From NCBI GenBank assembly GCA_011050685.1, contig DRFF01000083.1:1-64000 (forward strand): a stretch of DNA of 64,000 nt, written 5' to 3'. The notes beneath the pieces are model-generated. The model saw nothing but the letters and a program-made list of their open reading frames with translations, was not told the DNA's origin and ran no database searches. Position numbers and translations under genes: made by a program. The first letter of the stretch is position 1. Each line of letters starts with the position of its first letter. This document shows, piece by piece, positions 8,950 to 19,868 of this stretch. Source of the stretch: Aurantimonas coralicida (lineage in GTDB: Bacteria > Pseudomonadota > Alphaproteobacteria > Rhizobiales > Rhizobiaceae).

Positions 8950-9178
8950 ATCTCTCGCCCCTTAATATAATAACGGTGCCTGTTGCGGAAGAAAATTAGA
9001 TATCCATAGTTTTTGTTGAAAATAGATATTTTATAGTGAAGAGAAAGATTGTGTCTTGCCGTGCTAAATCCGAGCGTGTTTCAAAAACTGCTATCGAATG
9101 ATTCTACGAAAAGATCGAGCCTGCGAAAAGACTCGGTGTGGACCTGTTATGGTTGGAGCGAACGCGCATTACCAATGA
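8950..9178. promoter_or_regulatory. AT-rich intergenic region upstream of the DUF4041 gene
   Basis: About 230 bases without a supported gene, clearly AT-rich between 8960 and 9050. This must hold the promoter of the minus-strand DUF4041 gene. No convincing operator was found. The low GC marks the edge of the acquired segment before the trxA terminator. Confidence 0.35.
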
Positions 9179-9209
9179 AAAAAGCCCGGACGATCCGCCC
9201 GGGCTTTTT
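9179..9209 (-). terminator. bidirectional rho-independent terminator downstream of trxA
   Basis: Perfect 11-bp stem AAAAAGCCCGG (9179-9189) with CCGGGCTTTTT (9199-9209) around a nine-base loop. Because the stem starts with A's and ends with T's it can act on both strands. It ends the trxA transcript (minus) and would block reading into it from the left. Confidence 0.85.
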
Positions 9210-9244
9210 GCTGATTCACGTGAAACGCGCGAGGTTGGCGACCC

Positions 9245-9562
9245 TCAGGCGGCGCCCTTGATCCAGTCGACGAGCTTCGACTTCGACTGCGCGCCGACCT
9301 GGACGGACGCCGGCTCGCCGTTCTTGAACATCATCAAGGTCGGGATCGAGCGGACGCCGAACTGCGCGGCGATGTCCGGGTTCTCGTCGATGTTGACCTT
9401 GGCGATCCGGACATTGTCCATTTCGTTGGAGATTTCCTCGAGGCTCGGCGCGATCATCTTGCAGGGGCCGCACCACTCCGCCCAGAAGTCGACGACGACG
9501 GGCTTGTCGCTCTCCAGAACGTCGGTCTTGAAATTGTTGGTGTCGATCTTTGTCGTGGCCAT
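9245..9562 (-). CDS. trxA: thioredoxin TrxA
   Basis: General cytoplasmic disulfide reductase. The 105 residues contain the redox motif WCGPC (Cys31, Cys34), the VVVDFWAEW strand before it, and the cis-proline loop SIPTLMMFK. Start ATG 9562 has GGGAG upstream; a much longer in-frame reading exists on this strand but is the antisense of addA-region coding and is not a fusion. trxA follows addA by 56 bases, the usual rhizobial order addB-addA-trxA. Confidence 0.97.
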   Translation of the reverse strand: MATTKIDTNNFKTDVLESDKPVVVDFWAEWCGPCKMIAPSLEEISNEMDNVRIAKVNIDENPDIAAQFGVRSIPTLMMFKNGEPASVQVGAQSKSKLVDWIKGAA

Positions 9563-9618
9563 CAAGCGGCTCCCAAAATCCTTGTTCGAGACACAGGTAG
9601 AAGGGGTGGTCCGCCAAA

Positions 9619-12600
9619 TCAAGCGGGCGGTGCATCCTCTTGACGCTGCGTTGCCCCCGCGGCGACGGTGCTGCGCCGCGCGATGACCGCGTCCATGAGG
9701 CTCGGCGCGAGCGCGATTAGCAGCGGCGCCTCGGTGAACACCAGCGCGGCCTCGATCGCATGGGCCGGATAAAGCGGCTTCAGCAGTTCGCGATAGAGCG
9801 CCAGCTGCAGGATGTAGGCTGGCGCGACGGCGTCCAAAGTCCGGGGCGGCGGGCGATTGGTCTTGTAGTCGACGATCAGGACCCTGGTGTCCGTCACCGC
9901 CAGCCGGTCGATGGTGCCGTTGACGCGATAGGTTCGGCCACCGAGGGAAATGTCGCCCGCGACCGAGATTTCGGCCCGGCTGCCGGCCGCGAAGATGGGG
10001 GCGAAGGCCGGTTCGGCCATCACGCCCAGCGCCGAGTCGATCAGCTGATCGTGATCGCGCGAGCTCATCTCGGGGGCGCCGAGCGCCACATAACGGCGTG
10101 CCGCTGCCTCCCGTTCGTCGGGCGCGATGTCGGGCAGTACCTGCAACAGCTTGTGGACGATAAGGCCGCGGCGAATCGCGAAAGAGGGCTCGCCCGAACG
10201 GCCGGACCCTTCGCCCAGCACCGGCGAAACGAAGGCTTGCGCTTCGCCCGCCGCCAGCGTGTCGGAAACCAGTTCCGCGGCATCGCCGGCCGAGGAGGGC
10301 GAGAGCGGGCGCGGCGGCAGAATCTCGGGCGGTAGCGGCGACAGGTCGAGCGGCCTCGGCGCTGCTCCCCGATCGGTGCTCGCGGCCGCCAGCTTGTCGC
10401 CGGCGCCGCGCGAACCGAAGCGCCAGGCGGTGACCCCGCCCTCGGCGTCCGTCACCTCCTCGCAGTCCTGCCGCAGCGCCGCCTGGACCCGCTGCAGCCA
10501 GGAATTTTCGTTCGGGCCGCGCACGCCCGCGACGCCGCAGACGACGAGACGGTCCGCCGCGCGGGTCATGCCGACATAGAGCAGCCGCCGGTATTCCTGC
10601 TCGGCGCGAAGCTTTTCCGCCTCCTTCAGCCCCGCGATCGCGTCGTTTTCGAGTTCCTTGGCGGCGCGCCAGAGGAAGCCCGGCGCCTGGCCGGGATAAA
10701 GCCCCGGCATGCCCAGCCATTCCATCAGCCGCGCCCCGTGGGCGTGCGAGAACGGCGCCGAGCCCGGATCGACCAGGAAGATTACCGGCGCTTCCAGACC
10801 CTTGGAGGCGTGGGTCGTCATGATCCGGACCTCGCCGCGGCCCTGTTCCATCTCGCGCTTGATCTGCGGCGGGTCGGCGGAAAGGGTCGCGAGAAACGCG
10901 TCGAGGCCGGTCTCGCCCGCCTCCTCGGCGCCGAGCGCGAGATCGAGAAAGGCGTCGATGACCTCGCCGGCGTCGGCGCCGAGCCGCGCGGTCAGCCGCG
11001 CCCGTCCGCCCTCGGGGCCGAGGAGGCGCGCATAGAAGGCGAAGACCGTCTCGAAGCCGGCGCGGTCGCGCAATTCCTCCAGCTGCGCCAGCGCCGCCCG
11101 CGCCTTGGCCATGAAGGCGGCCGTCGTTTCCTTCGGCACGAAGTCCGGAAGGCGCGCCGTGCCGGTCTCGCCGCACAGGCGCCGCAGCCCGAGCGACAAC
11201 GGCTCACGCGGCTCCCGCGACAGCGCGAGCGCCATCAACTCGTCGTCGGAAAAACCGAAGAACGGGCTCTTGAGCACTTCGGCGAGCGACAGATCGTCAT
11301 CGAAATTGACCACCGCGCGGCCGAGCGCCATCAGATCCTTGACGGCTATATGGTCGGTGATCACCAGCCGGTCGGCCCCGGCGACGGGAATGCCGCCATC
11401 CCGCAGGGCTTTGGCCATCGCCTCGACGAAGCCGGAGCGCTTGCGCACCAGGATAATGATGTCGCCCGCCGTCAGCGCCCGCCGCTTACCCTTGTGGGCG
11501 ATTGGGTCGCCGAGCCATTCGCCGATCTGCCCGGCGATCCGCCGCGCCAGCCGGTTGCTCGGCGAATTTTCCGGCTCCTCGTCGACCGGCTTCAGCCAAT
11601 CGCGTGGCTCCTCGCGCTTTTCGGCCTGATAGACCGGCCAGATCTCGACCAGCCCCGGCCCGTCGTCGCGCGCCGTCTGGTGCGTCGGAGGAAGGTCGTC
11701 GGAAGACAGTCCCTGCCGGTTGTCCGCGTCGGCAAAGACGCGGTCGACCGCGTCGAGCACATCCTTCGCCGTGCGGAAGGACTGGGTCAGCCGCACCGCC
11801 TCGAAGCTTGCCTGCGCGGCCTGCGCGCTCCCGCTCATCGTCCGCTGCTCTTCGGCGAACTTCGCCGGATCGGCACCCTGGAAGGAATAGATCGACTGCT
11901 TCTCGTCGCCGACGGCGAACACCGTCCGCGCGACCTCGCGGCTGCCCGCGCCGGCGAAGAACTCGTCGACCAGCTGGCGCATCACTTGCCATTGGCGCGG
12001 ACTGGTGTCCTGCGCCTCGTCGATCAGCACATGGTCGATCCCCTGGTCGAGCTTGTAGTGGACCCAGGCCGAGGCCTCGGCGCGGGTCAGGAGATCGGCG
12101 GTCCTGACGATCAAATCCTCGAAATCGAGCTTGCCGCGCCGGCGCTTGAGAATGGCGTAGTCGCGCTCGAACGCGTCGGCGATAACCAGCGCCGCCGCGC
12201 TTGCCCGGAACAGCCGAACCGAAGCGAGGCGGTCCTCGATGGAGAGCACATGGTCCGCGAGCTGCTGAAGGCGGTCGGCGAAATCCTCGAAGAAATCGGT
12301 GACCCATTTGGTGGCGACGCTTCCCGGCTTGTAAGGCCCGCCGTCCTTCTTGAGGCAGACGGTTCGCAGCGCCTCGAAGCGCGCCGCATCGGTACCAGGA
12401 TTGAGCAGCGCGTTCAGCCGATCGACCAGCTTCTTGTCGGTCGCTTTCGGGCTGGTGTCGGCGACTGCCAGAACTTCGCGGCAAAACGCCTCGTCGAAGC
12501 CCGGAGGGGGTACGGCGTCGGTCAGGATCGCCGCTTCATCCTCGTCCGGCGCAAGGCCCAGCGCCGAACGCGAAAGGGCGAGGGCGCCATCGAGGCCGCC

Positions 12601-13260
12601 GGCGGCGTCGATGTGCCGGCGGATCGCGTCGCGCTTGCGGACGATCTCGCCGATCAGCTGATCGAGGCCCCATTCGCCGGCCAGCGACAGGGCGGTGGCG
12701 AAGGCTTCGGCCAGCAGCGGCGGTTCGCCGGCCTCGGTCTCGGCCCGGCTGGCGCCGGTGATCAGCCGGCGGCGGGCCTCGCCGAGCAGCGCGGCGCTCC
12801 CGGCGTCGTCGAGCACCTCGAAATGGCCGGGAACGTTCGCTTCCAGCGGGAACTGATGCAGGATGGATTCGCAAAAGGCGTGGATGGTCTGAATCTTCAG
12901 CCCGCCCGGCGTTTCCAGCGCCTCTGCGAACAAGCGGCGGGCGGCTCTGAGACGTGTGTCCGAGGCAGGCGCGCCGTCGAGCTTGGCCAGTTCCTCATGC
13001 AGCGCGGCGTCCTCCGCCGTCGCCCATGTCGCCAGCCGACCGAACACCCGTGTCGACATCTCGGCGGCCGCCGCCTTGGTGTAGGTGAGGCATAAGATCT
13101 TCGAGGGCTCCGCGCCGGCGAGCAACAGCCGCACCACCCGCTCGGTCAAAACGTGGGTCTTGCCCGAGCCGGCATTGGCCGACACGAAGACCGAGCGGCT
13201 CGGATCGGCGGCGATCTGTTGCAGCCGGCTGGTCTCGGCGATGCCGACGAACTGGCTCAT
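9619..13260 (-). CDS. addA: double-strand break repair helicase-nuclease AddA
   Basis: UvrD-like helicase plus nuclease subunit of AddAB, which resects double-strand breaks for RecA loading. The 1213 residues show the Walker A motif [17 protein letters not shown] near residue 30, the Walker B segment [12 protein letters not shown], helicase motifs [14 protein letters not shown]-like ([15 protein letters not shown]), and the C-terminal RecB-type nuclease core [10 protein letters not shown]. Start ATG 13260 overlaps the addB stop (ATGA); a longer open frame upstream is inside addB. Size is slightly above the usual 1,150-1,190. Confidence 0.95.
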   Translation of the reverse strand: MSQFVGIAETSRLQQIAADPSRSVFVSANAGSGKTHVLTERVVRLLLAGAEPSKILCLTYTKAAAAEMSTRVFGRLATWATAEDAALHEELAKLDGAPASDTRLRAARRLFAEALETPGGLKIQTIHAFCESILHQFPLEANVPGHFEVLDDAGSAALLGEARRRLITGASRAETEAGEPPLLAEAFATALSLAGEWGLDQLIGEIVRKRDAIRRHIDAAGGLDGALALSRSALGLAPDEDEAAILTDAVPPPGFDEAFCREVLAVADTSPKATDKKLVDRLNALLNPGTDAARFEALRTVCLKKDGGPYKPGSVATKWVTDFFEDFADRLQQLADHVLSIEDRLASVRLFRASAAALVIADAFERDYAILKRRRGKLDFEDLIVRTADLLTRAEASAWVHYKLDQGIDHVLIDEAQDTSPRQWQVMRQLVDEFFAGAGSREVARTVFAVGDEKQSIYSFQGADPAKFAEEQRTMSGSAQAAQASFEAVRLTQSFRTAKDVLDAVDRVFADADNRQGLSSDDLPPTHQTARDDGPGLVEIWPVYQAEKREEPRDWLKPVDEEPENSPSNRLARRIAGQIGEWLGDPIAHKGKRRALTAGDIIILVRKRSGFVEAMAKALRDGGIPVAGADRLVITDHIAVKDLMALGRAVVNFDDDLSLAEVLKSPFFGFSDDELMALALSREPREPLSLGLRRLCGETGTARLPDFVPKETTAAFMAKARAALAQLEELRDRAGFETVFAFYARLLGPEGGRARLTARLGADAGEVIDAFLDLALGAEEAGETGLDAFLATLSADPPQIKREMEQGRGEVRIMTTHASKGLEAPVIFLVDPGSAPFSHAHGARLMEWLGMPGLYPGQAPGFLWRAAKELENDAIAGLKEAEKLRAEQEYRRLLYVGMTRAADRLVVCGVAGVRGPNENSWLQRVQAALRQDCEEVTDAEGGVTAWRFGSRGAGDKLAAASTDRGAAPRPLDLSPLPPEILPPRPLSPSSAGDAAELVSDTLAAGEAQAFVSPVLGEGSGRSGEPSFAIRRGLIVHKLLQVLPDIAPDEREAAARRYVALGAPEMSSRDHDQLIDSALGVMAEPAFAPIFAAGSRAEISVAGDISLGGRTYRVNGTIDRLAVTDTRVLIVDYKTNRPPPRTLDAVAPAYILQLALYRELLKPLYPAHAIEAALVFTEAPLLIALAPSLMDAVIARRSTVAAGATQRQEDAPPA

Positions 13261-16200
13261 GCGGAAACCTCGCCGCCCTCGTCCGCCCCGATCGACCATT
13301 CCTGCGCCCGCGCGAGATGATCGTAATCGCCGGAAAAGTCGCCCGCCAGAAACGGCCGTGTGCGCGAGGTGAAGGCTTTCGTCTCGTCGCGGAAGGCGGC
13401 GACCAGCGCGCGAAACTTCGCCAGCGCCTCGTCGGACAAAGCGTCCGGGTCGACCGGCTCGCCATTGCGCCCGCCGTCGGTGGCGAGCCGGTCCTCCGTC
13501 AGCGCCCGTTCGCGCAGCCGGACATAGACGAGGTCGGAAATCCGCGAGACCTCTCCGGCGTCGGCGAAGGCGCCGAGCTTGGCCATCGCGCCCTCCAGCG
13601 GCAGTTGCGGCGCGAGCAGGGCGCGAGCCTGGGACACCGAGGGATTGGCCCCGGTCTTGAAATCCAGGATCTCGACCGAGCCGTCGGTGAGGAGATCGAT
13701 GCGGTCGGCGCGGCCCGCTAGGGTCGTCGCGAGGTCCGCGAAATCCCAGTGCGCTTGGATTTCCGCGTGACGGATCACGACCCGGTCGGCGCGCCCCCGC
13801 TCCCAGGCGATGTAGTTGGCCGCCAGCGTTTCCATGCGCGGCCACCACACCGCATCGATGTCGGCCGGCAGCGCCTCGGCGTCGAAGCGCTCGCGGGCGA
13901 TCGCCAGCAGCCGCGCCACCGCGTCCTCGGCCAGCGGATCGTTGCCGTCGATGACGAAGCGGGCGAGAATCTCGTGATAGAGGCTGCCGCGCTCGGCCGC
14001 GTGCGGGTCGCGCATCAGATCGGGCAGCGGCTCCAGGCGCAGGATCTTGCGGGCGTGGATCGCATAAGGATCGCGGATCAGCGTCTCGACATCGGTGACC
14101 GAATAGCGGGTCGGACGATCTGCCAGCGGCGGCCTCGGCTCCGGCCGGCTCGCGCGCGGCACCGGCGCCGCGACGTCGAGCTGGCGCGCATGGGCGAGGA
14201 ACGGCGCGCCCGCTTCCCGCAGCCGCGCCGCGCCCTCGTCCCCGGCGAGCGTCAGGATGCGCTGCAGCCAGCGCGAGGCGATCGCCGGGGCGCCGCCGGA
14301 GCGCCGGGACCGCGACAGGACGACGCGCTTTGCCCCCATCGCCATCCAGAAATCATGGGCAGCAAGGCCGATGCGCCGCTCCGGCGGGTCCAGCGCGATC
14401 TCCCGGCGCATCAGCCGCGACAGGAAGGCGCCGCTCTTCGCCCCCGCCGGCCAGCTGCCCTCGTTGAGGCCGCCGAGCAGCGCCGTGTCGACGCTCTGCA
14501 GCCGCGCTTCCAGCGTGCCCCAGACGAAAGCTCTGGCGGACAGGCCGCCGCGCGGTTGCACCGTCTGACCGGCGATCAGCGCCGTCATCACGTCGCCGAA
14601 CTCTCCGGACGCGAAGCCGAAGCCGGTCTGCGGCGCCTGTACCAGATCAGCGAGGAAGTCGGTCAGCGAACGGCCGGCCTCTTCCGCATAGAGCTCGGAT
14701 GCGTCGCCGTCCGCGTCGGCGGCAAGCGCTTCCAGACACTGGGTGAGGGCCACCGCATAGGCGGCGATCTCGCGTTCCTCGCCGCCGCGCAGCACTGTCA
14801 GCGGTTCCAGCGCGCGTTCCAGATGGTCGGCCATCCTCTGCGCCAGATCGCGCTCCGCCTCGGGCAGATTTCTCACCGGCCGCGCCACGTGGCTGTCTTC
14901 CTCGACCGCCGCCCGCCGCTCGTGCATGATCGCGCCGAGCCGCGCCCCGTCCGCCACCCCGACCGAGCCGCGCAGCGCGATCATCTCGATCGCCCGCGCC
15001 GCGCGCCGGGCTTCGCCGCCGCCGAGGCCGAGCCGGGTGAGCGGATGCTTGAGCAGCGAGACGAGGGCGATCGGATCGCCCGGCGACAACGCCACGGCGA
15101 TGGTGGTCGCGAGCAGGGTTCCCGGCGCCGTCGCGGCAAGCGGGCTGCCGGCGGAATCATTCGCCGCGATGCCGAAGCGGGACAGCTCGGCGACGACGCG
15201 GCGGGCGAGATTGCGGTCCGGCGTGATCAGCGCCGCGCGCGCCGTCGGGTCGGTCAGCGCGTCGCGCATGGCGACGGCAAGCGCCAGCGCCTCCTCGCGG
15301 GCATCGCCTGCCTCGATCAGGGAAAGGCCGGCAAGCGCCTCGGGGCCGTGCCGTGCCGCCGCGTCGCTCCAGACGTCCGTGGTTTCGGCCGGGCGCAGCG
15401 CGTCGGCGAGAAACGCCTCGCGCGCCGCCAGCGCCGGATCGAGCCCGTCCTCAAGATGGGCAACGCTCTCCGGCGGCCGGGCAAAGCGGGCCAGGATCGT
15501 CTTGAGCCCGTATTGCGGATGGCCGGGCGCTGCGACCGAGGCGGCGCGCGAGATCGCCGCGAAGGTCTCCGGTTCCAGATGCTGGTCTAGGCCGGGCAGC
15601 ACCAGCGCGCCGTCGGGCAGATGGGCGATGGCGTGCATCAGGTCAAGCGTCGCCGGCGCCGTCGCGGTGGAGCCGGCCAGAATCACCGGGCCGCGCGCGC
15701 CGCCGTTGCGCAGCCGCTCGGCTTCGGCGCGCAGCCAGGCGTTCTTCGCCGCCGCCTCGCTGACCTGCCCAGTGGCGGCCAGCGCCTTCGGCCAGGCCTC
15801 GGTGACGATCGACAGGAAGGTGAGCGTCAGCCGCCACCAGTCGGCGAGGGCGTCGGGCGCGAGCGTCGCCAGCTGCGACAGCGACGTGCCCTCGGTCTCG
15901 ACCTCGTCGAGCAGCGCGCCGAGATCGCCCGCCAGCCACAGCGCGTCGGCGGCCGAGGCCGGCAGCACCGCGTCTTCGCCGATCAGTGCCTGAAATGCGC
16001 CCCGGTCGGTCATGGCGCGCCAGTGCCGGGCGAGGCGGGCGAGATGGAGCCGGCGTTCCAGCGCGCCCATTGCCGGCTCCAGGCTCGGCCCGGCGGGCGC
16101 AAACAGGCTGGTGTCGTCGCCCTCGCCGATCGGCCGGATGGCCGGCAGGATGGCGCTGCCGCCGGTCCCGGCCCCGTCCTTCAATGACGAACGCGCCCCG

Positions 16201-16391
16201 ATCGCCGCCGCGAATTCGGACGCCAGCGCCCGCGCCGCGCGGCGGGTGGGGACGTAGATGGTCACGTCCGCCAGCGCCAGCGGCGCGCCGTCATAGCGAA
16301 ACGACGGCACCAGCCGGCCGGCAAGCAGCGCCTCGGCCAGCGTGGTCAGAAAGGGCCGGCCCGGCGGGATCGAAAGGATGCGCGCATTCAT
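13257..16391 (-). CDS. addB: double-strand break repair protein AddB
   Basis: Partner of AddA, with an inactivated-helicase core and a second nuclease domain. The 1044-residue alpha-type AddB starts FLTTLAEALLAGRLVPSF, has the central LGGLNEGSWPA segment, and a C-terminal PD-(D/E)XK nuclease with GSLYHEILARF and EILDFKTGANPS. Start ATG 16391. Expected upstream neighbour murU now lies 5.1 kb away because of the inserted GHKL/methylase cargo, so addB must have acquired or kept its own promoter in 16392-16671. Confidence 0.95.
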   Translation of the reverse strand: MNARILSIPPGRPFLTTLAEALLAGRLVPSFRYDGAPLALADVTIYVPTRRAARALASEFAAAIGARSSLKDGAGTGGSAILPAIRPIGEGDDTSLFAPAGPSLEPAMGALERRLHLARLARHWRAMTDRGAFQALIGEDAVLPASAADALWLAGDLGALLDEVETEGTSLSQLATLAPDALADWWRLTLTFLSIVTEAWPKALAATGQVSEAAAKNAWLRAEAERLRNGGARGPVILAGSTATAPATLDLMHAIAHLPDGALVLPGLDQHLEPETFAAISRAASVAAPGHPQYGLKTILARFARPPESVAHLEDGLDPALAAREAFLADALRPAETTDVWSDAAARHGPEALAGLSLIEAGDAREEALALAVAMRDALTDPTARAALITPDRNLARRVVAELSRFGIAANDSAGSPLAATAPGTLLATTIAVALSPGDPIALVSLLKHPLTRLGLGGGEARRAARAIEMIALRGSVGVADGARLGAIMHERRAAVEEDSHVARPVRNLPEAERDLAQRMADHLERALEPLTVLRGGEEREIAAYAVALTQCLEALAADADGDASELYAEEAGRSLTDFLADLVQAPQTGFGFASGEFGDVMTALIAGQTVQPRGGLSARAFVWGTLEARLQSVDTALLGGLNEGSWPAGAKSGAFLSRLMRREIALDPPERRIGLAAHDFWMAMGAKRVVLSRSRRSGGAPAIASRWLQRILTLAGDEGAARLREAGAPFLAHARQLDVAAPVPRASRPEPRPPLADRPTRYSVTDVETLIRDPYAIHARKILRLEPLPDLMRDPHAAERGSLYHEILARFVIDGNDPLAEDAVARLLAIARERFDAEALPADIDAVWWPRMETLAANYIAWERGRADRVVIRHAEIQAHWDFADLATTLAGRADRIDLLTDGSVEILDFKTGANPSVSQARALLAPQLPLEGAMAKLGAFADAGEVSRISDLVYVRLRERALTEDRLATDGGRNGEPVDPDALSDEALAKFRALVAAFRDETKAFTSRTRPFLAGDFSGDYDHLARAQEWSIGADEGGEVSA

Positions 16392-16671
16392 CGCGGCAGA
16401 CTAGCGGGGATGGCGATGATTCGTGAGGGGGTGGGGGGTCTAGGGGGCAGATTCGGGTGGATTGCGGGCCGGCAGCTTTTGGACGTCTCGCATTCAAAAG
16501 CCGCCATTCGGCTCCGGACAGGAGACCGAAATCTCGAGGTTCGACGCGTAGGTAAAACCGATAACCAGTAGCGCCGACATGGTCTCGCGCTATCGAGTGT
16601 TGAGGAGATGAATACCCGCTGGAAACCTGGAGAGGGAATGACTAAGCTGCACTCGACTTGGGGGAGCTTGC
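16392..16671. promoter_or_regulatory. divergent intergenic region, left boundary of the inserted cargo
   Basis: A 280-base gap between addB (minus) and the GHKL ATPase gene (plus). GC falls from about 16500 onwards, with motifs such as GTAGGTAAAACC and AATACCCGC, unlike the addB side. It should carry divergent promoters for both. I found no clean direct repeat with the right end (21447-21511) that would mark an integrase site. A short out-of-frame ORF from ATG 16638 overlaps the ATPase start and is not supported. Confidence 0.4.
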
Positions 16672-18645
16672 TTGAACGACATTCCGCTCATTGCGCAGGA
16701 CGGCGACCTAGCCGCGTGGCTTGGCGACCCGCAAAATGACGGCCAAGTCGTTCAGACGAAACTCAGGCCGAGCGACCGTGTCATCGCGCGGGTGACTGAC
16801 GGCATCTATAGGCAACCCGCGTCGGCATTGCGCGAGCTGATCTCGAACGCCTGGGATGCTGATGCCCAGAATGTCACGATCCTCACTGACGCCCCTCGCT
16901 TTTCGCGCATCTACGTCCGCGACGACGGCGCAGGCATGTCGCACCGGACGCTGGCGCGTCTGATGCACAATATCGGCGGAAGCGCGAAGCGGCGAGATGA
17001 AGGCCAAGAACTAGGCCTAGCCAGTGACGAGGACCCGGAGCTCACGCCAGGCGGCCGCAAGATCATTGGCAAGATTGGAATTGGCCTCTTTTCAGTCAGC
17101 CAGCTCGCGCGGCGCTTCGAGCTCATTACCAAGACCAAGGGCAGCGACTATCGATTGATCGCTGAGATTAGGCTTCATCAATATTCTGAAGACTCGGACG
17201 TTCCTGCCGAGAACGACGACGAGTTCATCGCTGGTGATGTCTACATCCGGCGCGAGCAGACAACTGACCTCAACGCGCACGGCACTGATATCATCATGGA
17301 TGACATCAAGCCGCGGGTGAGGGACATTCTCCGGAGTGCCGACCGTTGGCAGGCCGTAGCAGAGCGGGACGAAGCTTTCGCCCAGGGCGACCTCGACACC
17401 TGGGCGAGCCTACGGGTCGAAAAGCCTGTGTATCACGCTGGCTATGCAGGAATGAACGTTGCTGCTTCGGCTGTCACGACCCTCGCCGTACCGTCCAACC
17501 TTCCTTGGACAAGCGACACCGCTCCAGAGGCTAGGATGGCTCGTCTAATCGAAGCCGTCGAGGGCGAGTTCACTAGGCGAGATCGGCCCGACCTTGCGAA
17601 TACTCTCGACAGCTATCTAGAGATGATCTGGAGCCTTGGCCTTTCTGCTCCGGTTCCATATGTCGACTGTCATCCGTTTGACCTTACGGGAAAAGAGAAT
17701 ATCAAATTCTACTGGATCACCCCAGGCCGAGGCCGCGGGCATGAGTTGAAGGTCGCAGAGAACACGACGGTACGAAAGGCGGCAAAAGAGCAAATTGAAG
17801 GCGCTCCAGCGCTGCGCGAAGGTTTGGACCCGGTAGGCTCCTTCAACGTGGACATCGATGGACTAACGCTCAAGCGACCTATTCGCTTTCAGCATCGCCA
17901 GAGCGACCCACGTGGCCTTGAGCACGCAGTAATGTTCATCGGCGAATTTTGCCCGGATCTTGCGTCGGTTGCCAGTGTACAAAGAGGCGGAGGCCTTGGT
18001 CTTGAAGGATACCTCTTCTGGACCGGACGCGTGGTCCCGAAGGAGAACAATGGGGTTCTAGTGCGCATCCGCGGAGCAAGCGGGGCGCTCTTCGATCCCA
18101 CTTTCTTTAAGTATCAGGTTTCCGAGCAGACGCGCCTGCGGCAGATCACCTCCGAGATTTTCGTCCAGAAGGGCTTGGACGCGGCTCTAAATATTGATCG
18201 AGAATCATTCAATTTTGCACATCCGCATGTGCAGCTCACAACTATGTGGCTGCACAATGCGCTCCGCCAACTAACCAACCGGCTGAAGGACATCGGCCAA
18301 CGCCTCCGCCAGTCTCGCCAGGGTGCGGATGCCACCCAGCAGCAGGGCGCCGTTATTGAGCGGGCTGAGAAAGTCTGGAGGAGCCGCCAAGGAAGCAGCA
18401 GCCCGCCCCCCGATGTGCGGTTTACTCGGGACCCGGACGAGATTAACCGATATCGCAGCCAAGGCTCGATGGTATTCAGTCCAATACAATCGCAGTCGCG
18501 CACCACATCAGATGCAGCGCGCGAAGCTCAGGTCTCCGCGCTCGTTAAGGTCTTAGCGGCCTATGGTCTTCTTGAAGATCGCACCTATGCGGAGCAGCAG
18601 GAGATCATCAACGCGATCATCGATATCTTTGGCGGTTCGGCTTGA
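16672..18645 (+). CDS. GHKL-type ATPase (MORC/MutL/Hsp90-like)
   Basis: A 657-residue protein with a full Bergerat ATP-binding fold. The N-box is ALRELISNAWDADA (Glu55, Asn59, Asp62), G1 is RDDGAGM (84-89), and G2 is GKIGIGLFSVSQLA (133-145). A second domain to about residue 470 fits the S5-like transducer fold of MutL, Hsp90 and MORC (EGYLFWTGRVVPKENNGVLV, then ALFDPTFFKYQVSEQTRLRQ). The C-terminal third is helical and charged. Prokaryotic MORC-like (paraMORC) ATPases of this kind are known to sit in restriction-modification loci with cytosine methylases and Vsr, as here. Start is TTG 16672 after GGGGAG. The stop TGA shares a base with the next ATG. Codon use is less GC-biased than in addB, suggesting transfer. 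Confidence 0.85.
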   Translation: MNDIPLIAQDGDLAAWLGDPQNDGQVVQTKLRPSDRVIARVTDGIYRQPASALRELISNAWDADAQNVTILTDAPRFSRIYVRDDGAGMSHRTLARLMHNIGGSAKRRDEGQELGLASDEDPELTPGGRKIIGKIGIGLFSVSQLARRFELITKTKGSDYRLIAEIRLHQYSEDSDVPAENDDEFIAGDVYIRREQTTDLNAHGTDIIMDDIKPRVRDILRSADRWQAVAERDEAFAQGDLDTWASLRVEKPVYHAGYAGMNVAASAVTTLAVPSNLPWTSDTAPEARMARLIEAVEGEFTRRDRPDLANTLDSYLEMIWSLGLSAPVPYVDCHPFDLTGKENIKFYWITPGRGRGHELKVAENTTVRKAAKEQIEGAPALREGLDPVGSFNVDIDGLTLKRPIRFQHRQSDPRGLEHAVMFIGEFCPDLASVASVQRGGGLGLEGYLFWTGRVVPKENNGVLVRIRGASGALFDPTFFKYQVSEQTRLRQITSEIFVQKGLDAALNIDRESFNFAHPHVQLTTMWLHNALRQLTNRLKDIGQRLRQSRQGADATQQQGAVIERAEKVWRSRQGSSSPPPDVRFTRDPDEINRYRSQGSMVFSPIQSQSRTTSDAAREAQVSALVKVLAAYGLLEDRTYAEQQEIINAIIDIFGGSA

Positions 18646-19868
18646 TGAGCAATACCGCAGCTAATGGTGGAGACGAAGGGCTCGCCCCAGATTATTTGGG
18701 CGGTGTCTACGGCGAAACTCCGCCGCCGCCACTTGTCCGGCGGGCCAAGAAGACGGATTTTGCCCCCTGGCATCATCCAGTGAAGCAGATTGTGCGTGAC
18801 TATCAATGGGGCGCTCTTACGGAAAAGCTAGTCCAGAGCCGCAAGGAAGACGCTCGCGGCATACTGAGGTATTTTACGCTGCCTGGGGCGGACCTACTGG
18901 ATGTGCGATATCTTTCAAAAAAGCTGGAAGCGCACAACAGCAAGATCGAATATTTCGGGTTCAATCAGGGGCAGCCTGACGAGGATCCGGCCGACGCCGA
19001 GGCGGAAAAGGGTACGTACTTTTCCGCCGAGTCCGCGCTCAGGCAGGCCGGGAAAACGACGGGGAACGCGGTGGTTCTGCCAGACCGCCTTGAAGATATA
19101 GCCAACCCCAACTCGCAAGCGGCCAATCGGCTGCGGCAGCAGGGCGTCTTTGACGTCATCAATATCGATGCGTGCAACCATCTAGGCTTCTCTCCCGAGG
19201 GCCGGACGCAGTCGCTTTTCGACGCGATGGGCACCCTACTGGCCCATCAACTCAGGGCGGAAAAGCCCTGGCTTCTATTTGTTACGACGCGTGTGGCGCC
19301 GGACCTGTTGGGGACCCCGGCGATTACCCTTCAGTCCGCGATCAACGACAACATCAAGCTTCATCCCGATTTTGGCGGGGCAGTTGCTCAGTGCATCAAG
19401 GGCAATATTCAGACGCTCGCTGGCGATCTCAACAAGAGCTGGGGGCAGAACGGCGAATCGTTCCTGAAAATGTTCGTCTTGGGGGTTGCGAAGTACTTGC
19501 TCCAGTTCTTCCACGGACAGCCCAACTTGCAGGCGAAGGTCGAACTCGCCAGCGCCTATGCTTATCGGGTATACGGGGACGAACCGGACATGCTGTCTCT
19601 CGCTTTCCGCGTATCTCCGTCGGGCTTGAAGGTCCATCCTCACACGGCCGGCACAGCGGTGGTCGGAGACAACCTTGAGCTTGGGGCCGCGCTTGCTGTC
19701 GTCGAGCGGCTTTCGAAGCTTTGGCTTCTAGATGGGAGTCTCGACGATGAGCAGGTCAAGTCCGACGCTGTGCTCGGGACTCACGATCTGCTTGACGCGG
19801 CAGACTACGACATAGCTGCCTGGGAGGCGTGGCTGAAGATTCACAAGATCCGGCCGATGGAAATTTAG
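18645..19868 (+). CDS. uncharacterised partner protein of the GHKL ATPase, methyltransferase-like fold possible
   Basis: A 407-residue protein starting ATG 18645, overlapping the ATPase stop (TGATG), so the two are coupled. I do not recognise a named family. It opens with a conserved-looking patch DYLGGVYGE and FAPWHHPVKQIVRDYQWGAL. Later segments ADLLDVRYL (82-90), KIEYFGFN (100-107) and FDVINIDACNHLGF (169-182), each followed by a helix, look like strands 1, 2 and 4 of a Rossmann-type class I methyltransferase. A glycine-rich SAM loop is not evident, so catalysis is uncertain. The C-terminal half has no motif I know. The gene ends tail to tail with the cytosine methylase, overlapping by four bases. 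It may be the effector or a scaffold. Confidence 0.7.
   Translation: MSNTAANGGDEGLAPDYLGGVYGETPPPPLVRRAKKTDFAPWHHPVKQIVRDYQWGALTEKLVQSRKEDARGILRYFTLPGADLLDVRYLSKKLEAHNSKIEYFGFNQGQPDEDPADAEAEKGTYFSAESALRQAGKTTGNAVVLPDRLEDIANPNSQAANRLRQQGVFDVINIDACNHLGFSPEGRTQSLFDAMGTLLAHQLRAEKPWLLFVTTRVAPDLLGTPAITLQSAINDNIKLHPDFGGAVAQCIKGNIQTLAGDLNKSWGQNGESFLKMFVLGVAKYLLQFFHGQPNLQAKVELASAYAYRVYGDEPDMLSLAFRVSPSGLKVHPHTAGTAVVGDNLELGAALAVVERLSKLWLLDGSLDDEQVKSDAVLGTHDLLDAADYDIAAWEAWLKIHKIRPMEI

Noticed and set aside
9245-11176. 643-codon frame ending in thioredoxin, apparent fusion
   Set aside because: The upstream part is an out-of-frame reading of addA on the same strand; trxA has its own ATG and ribosome site at 9562.
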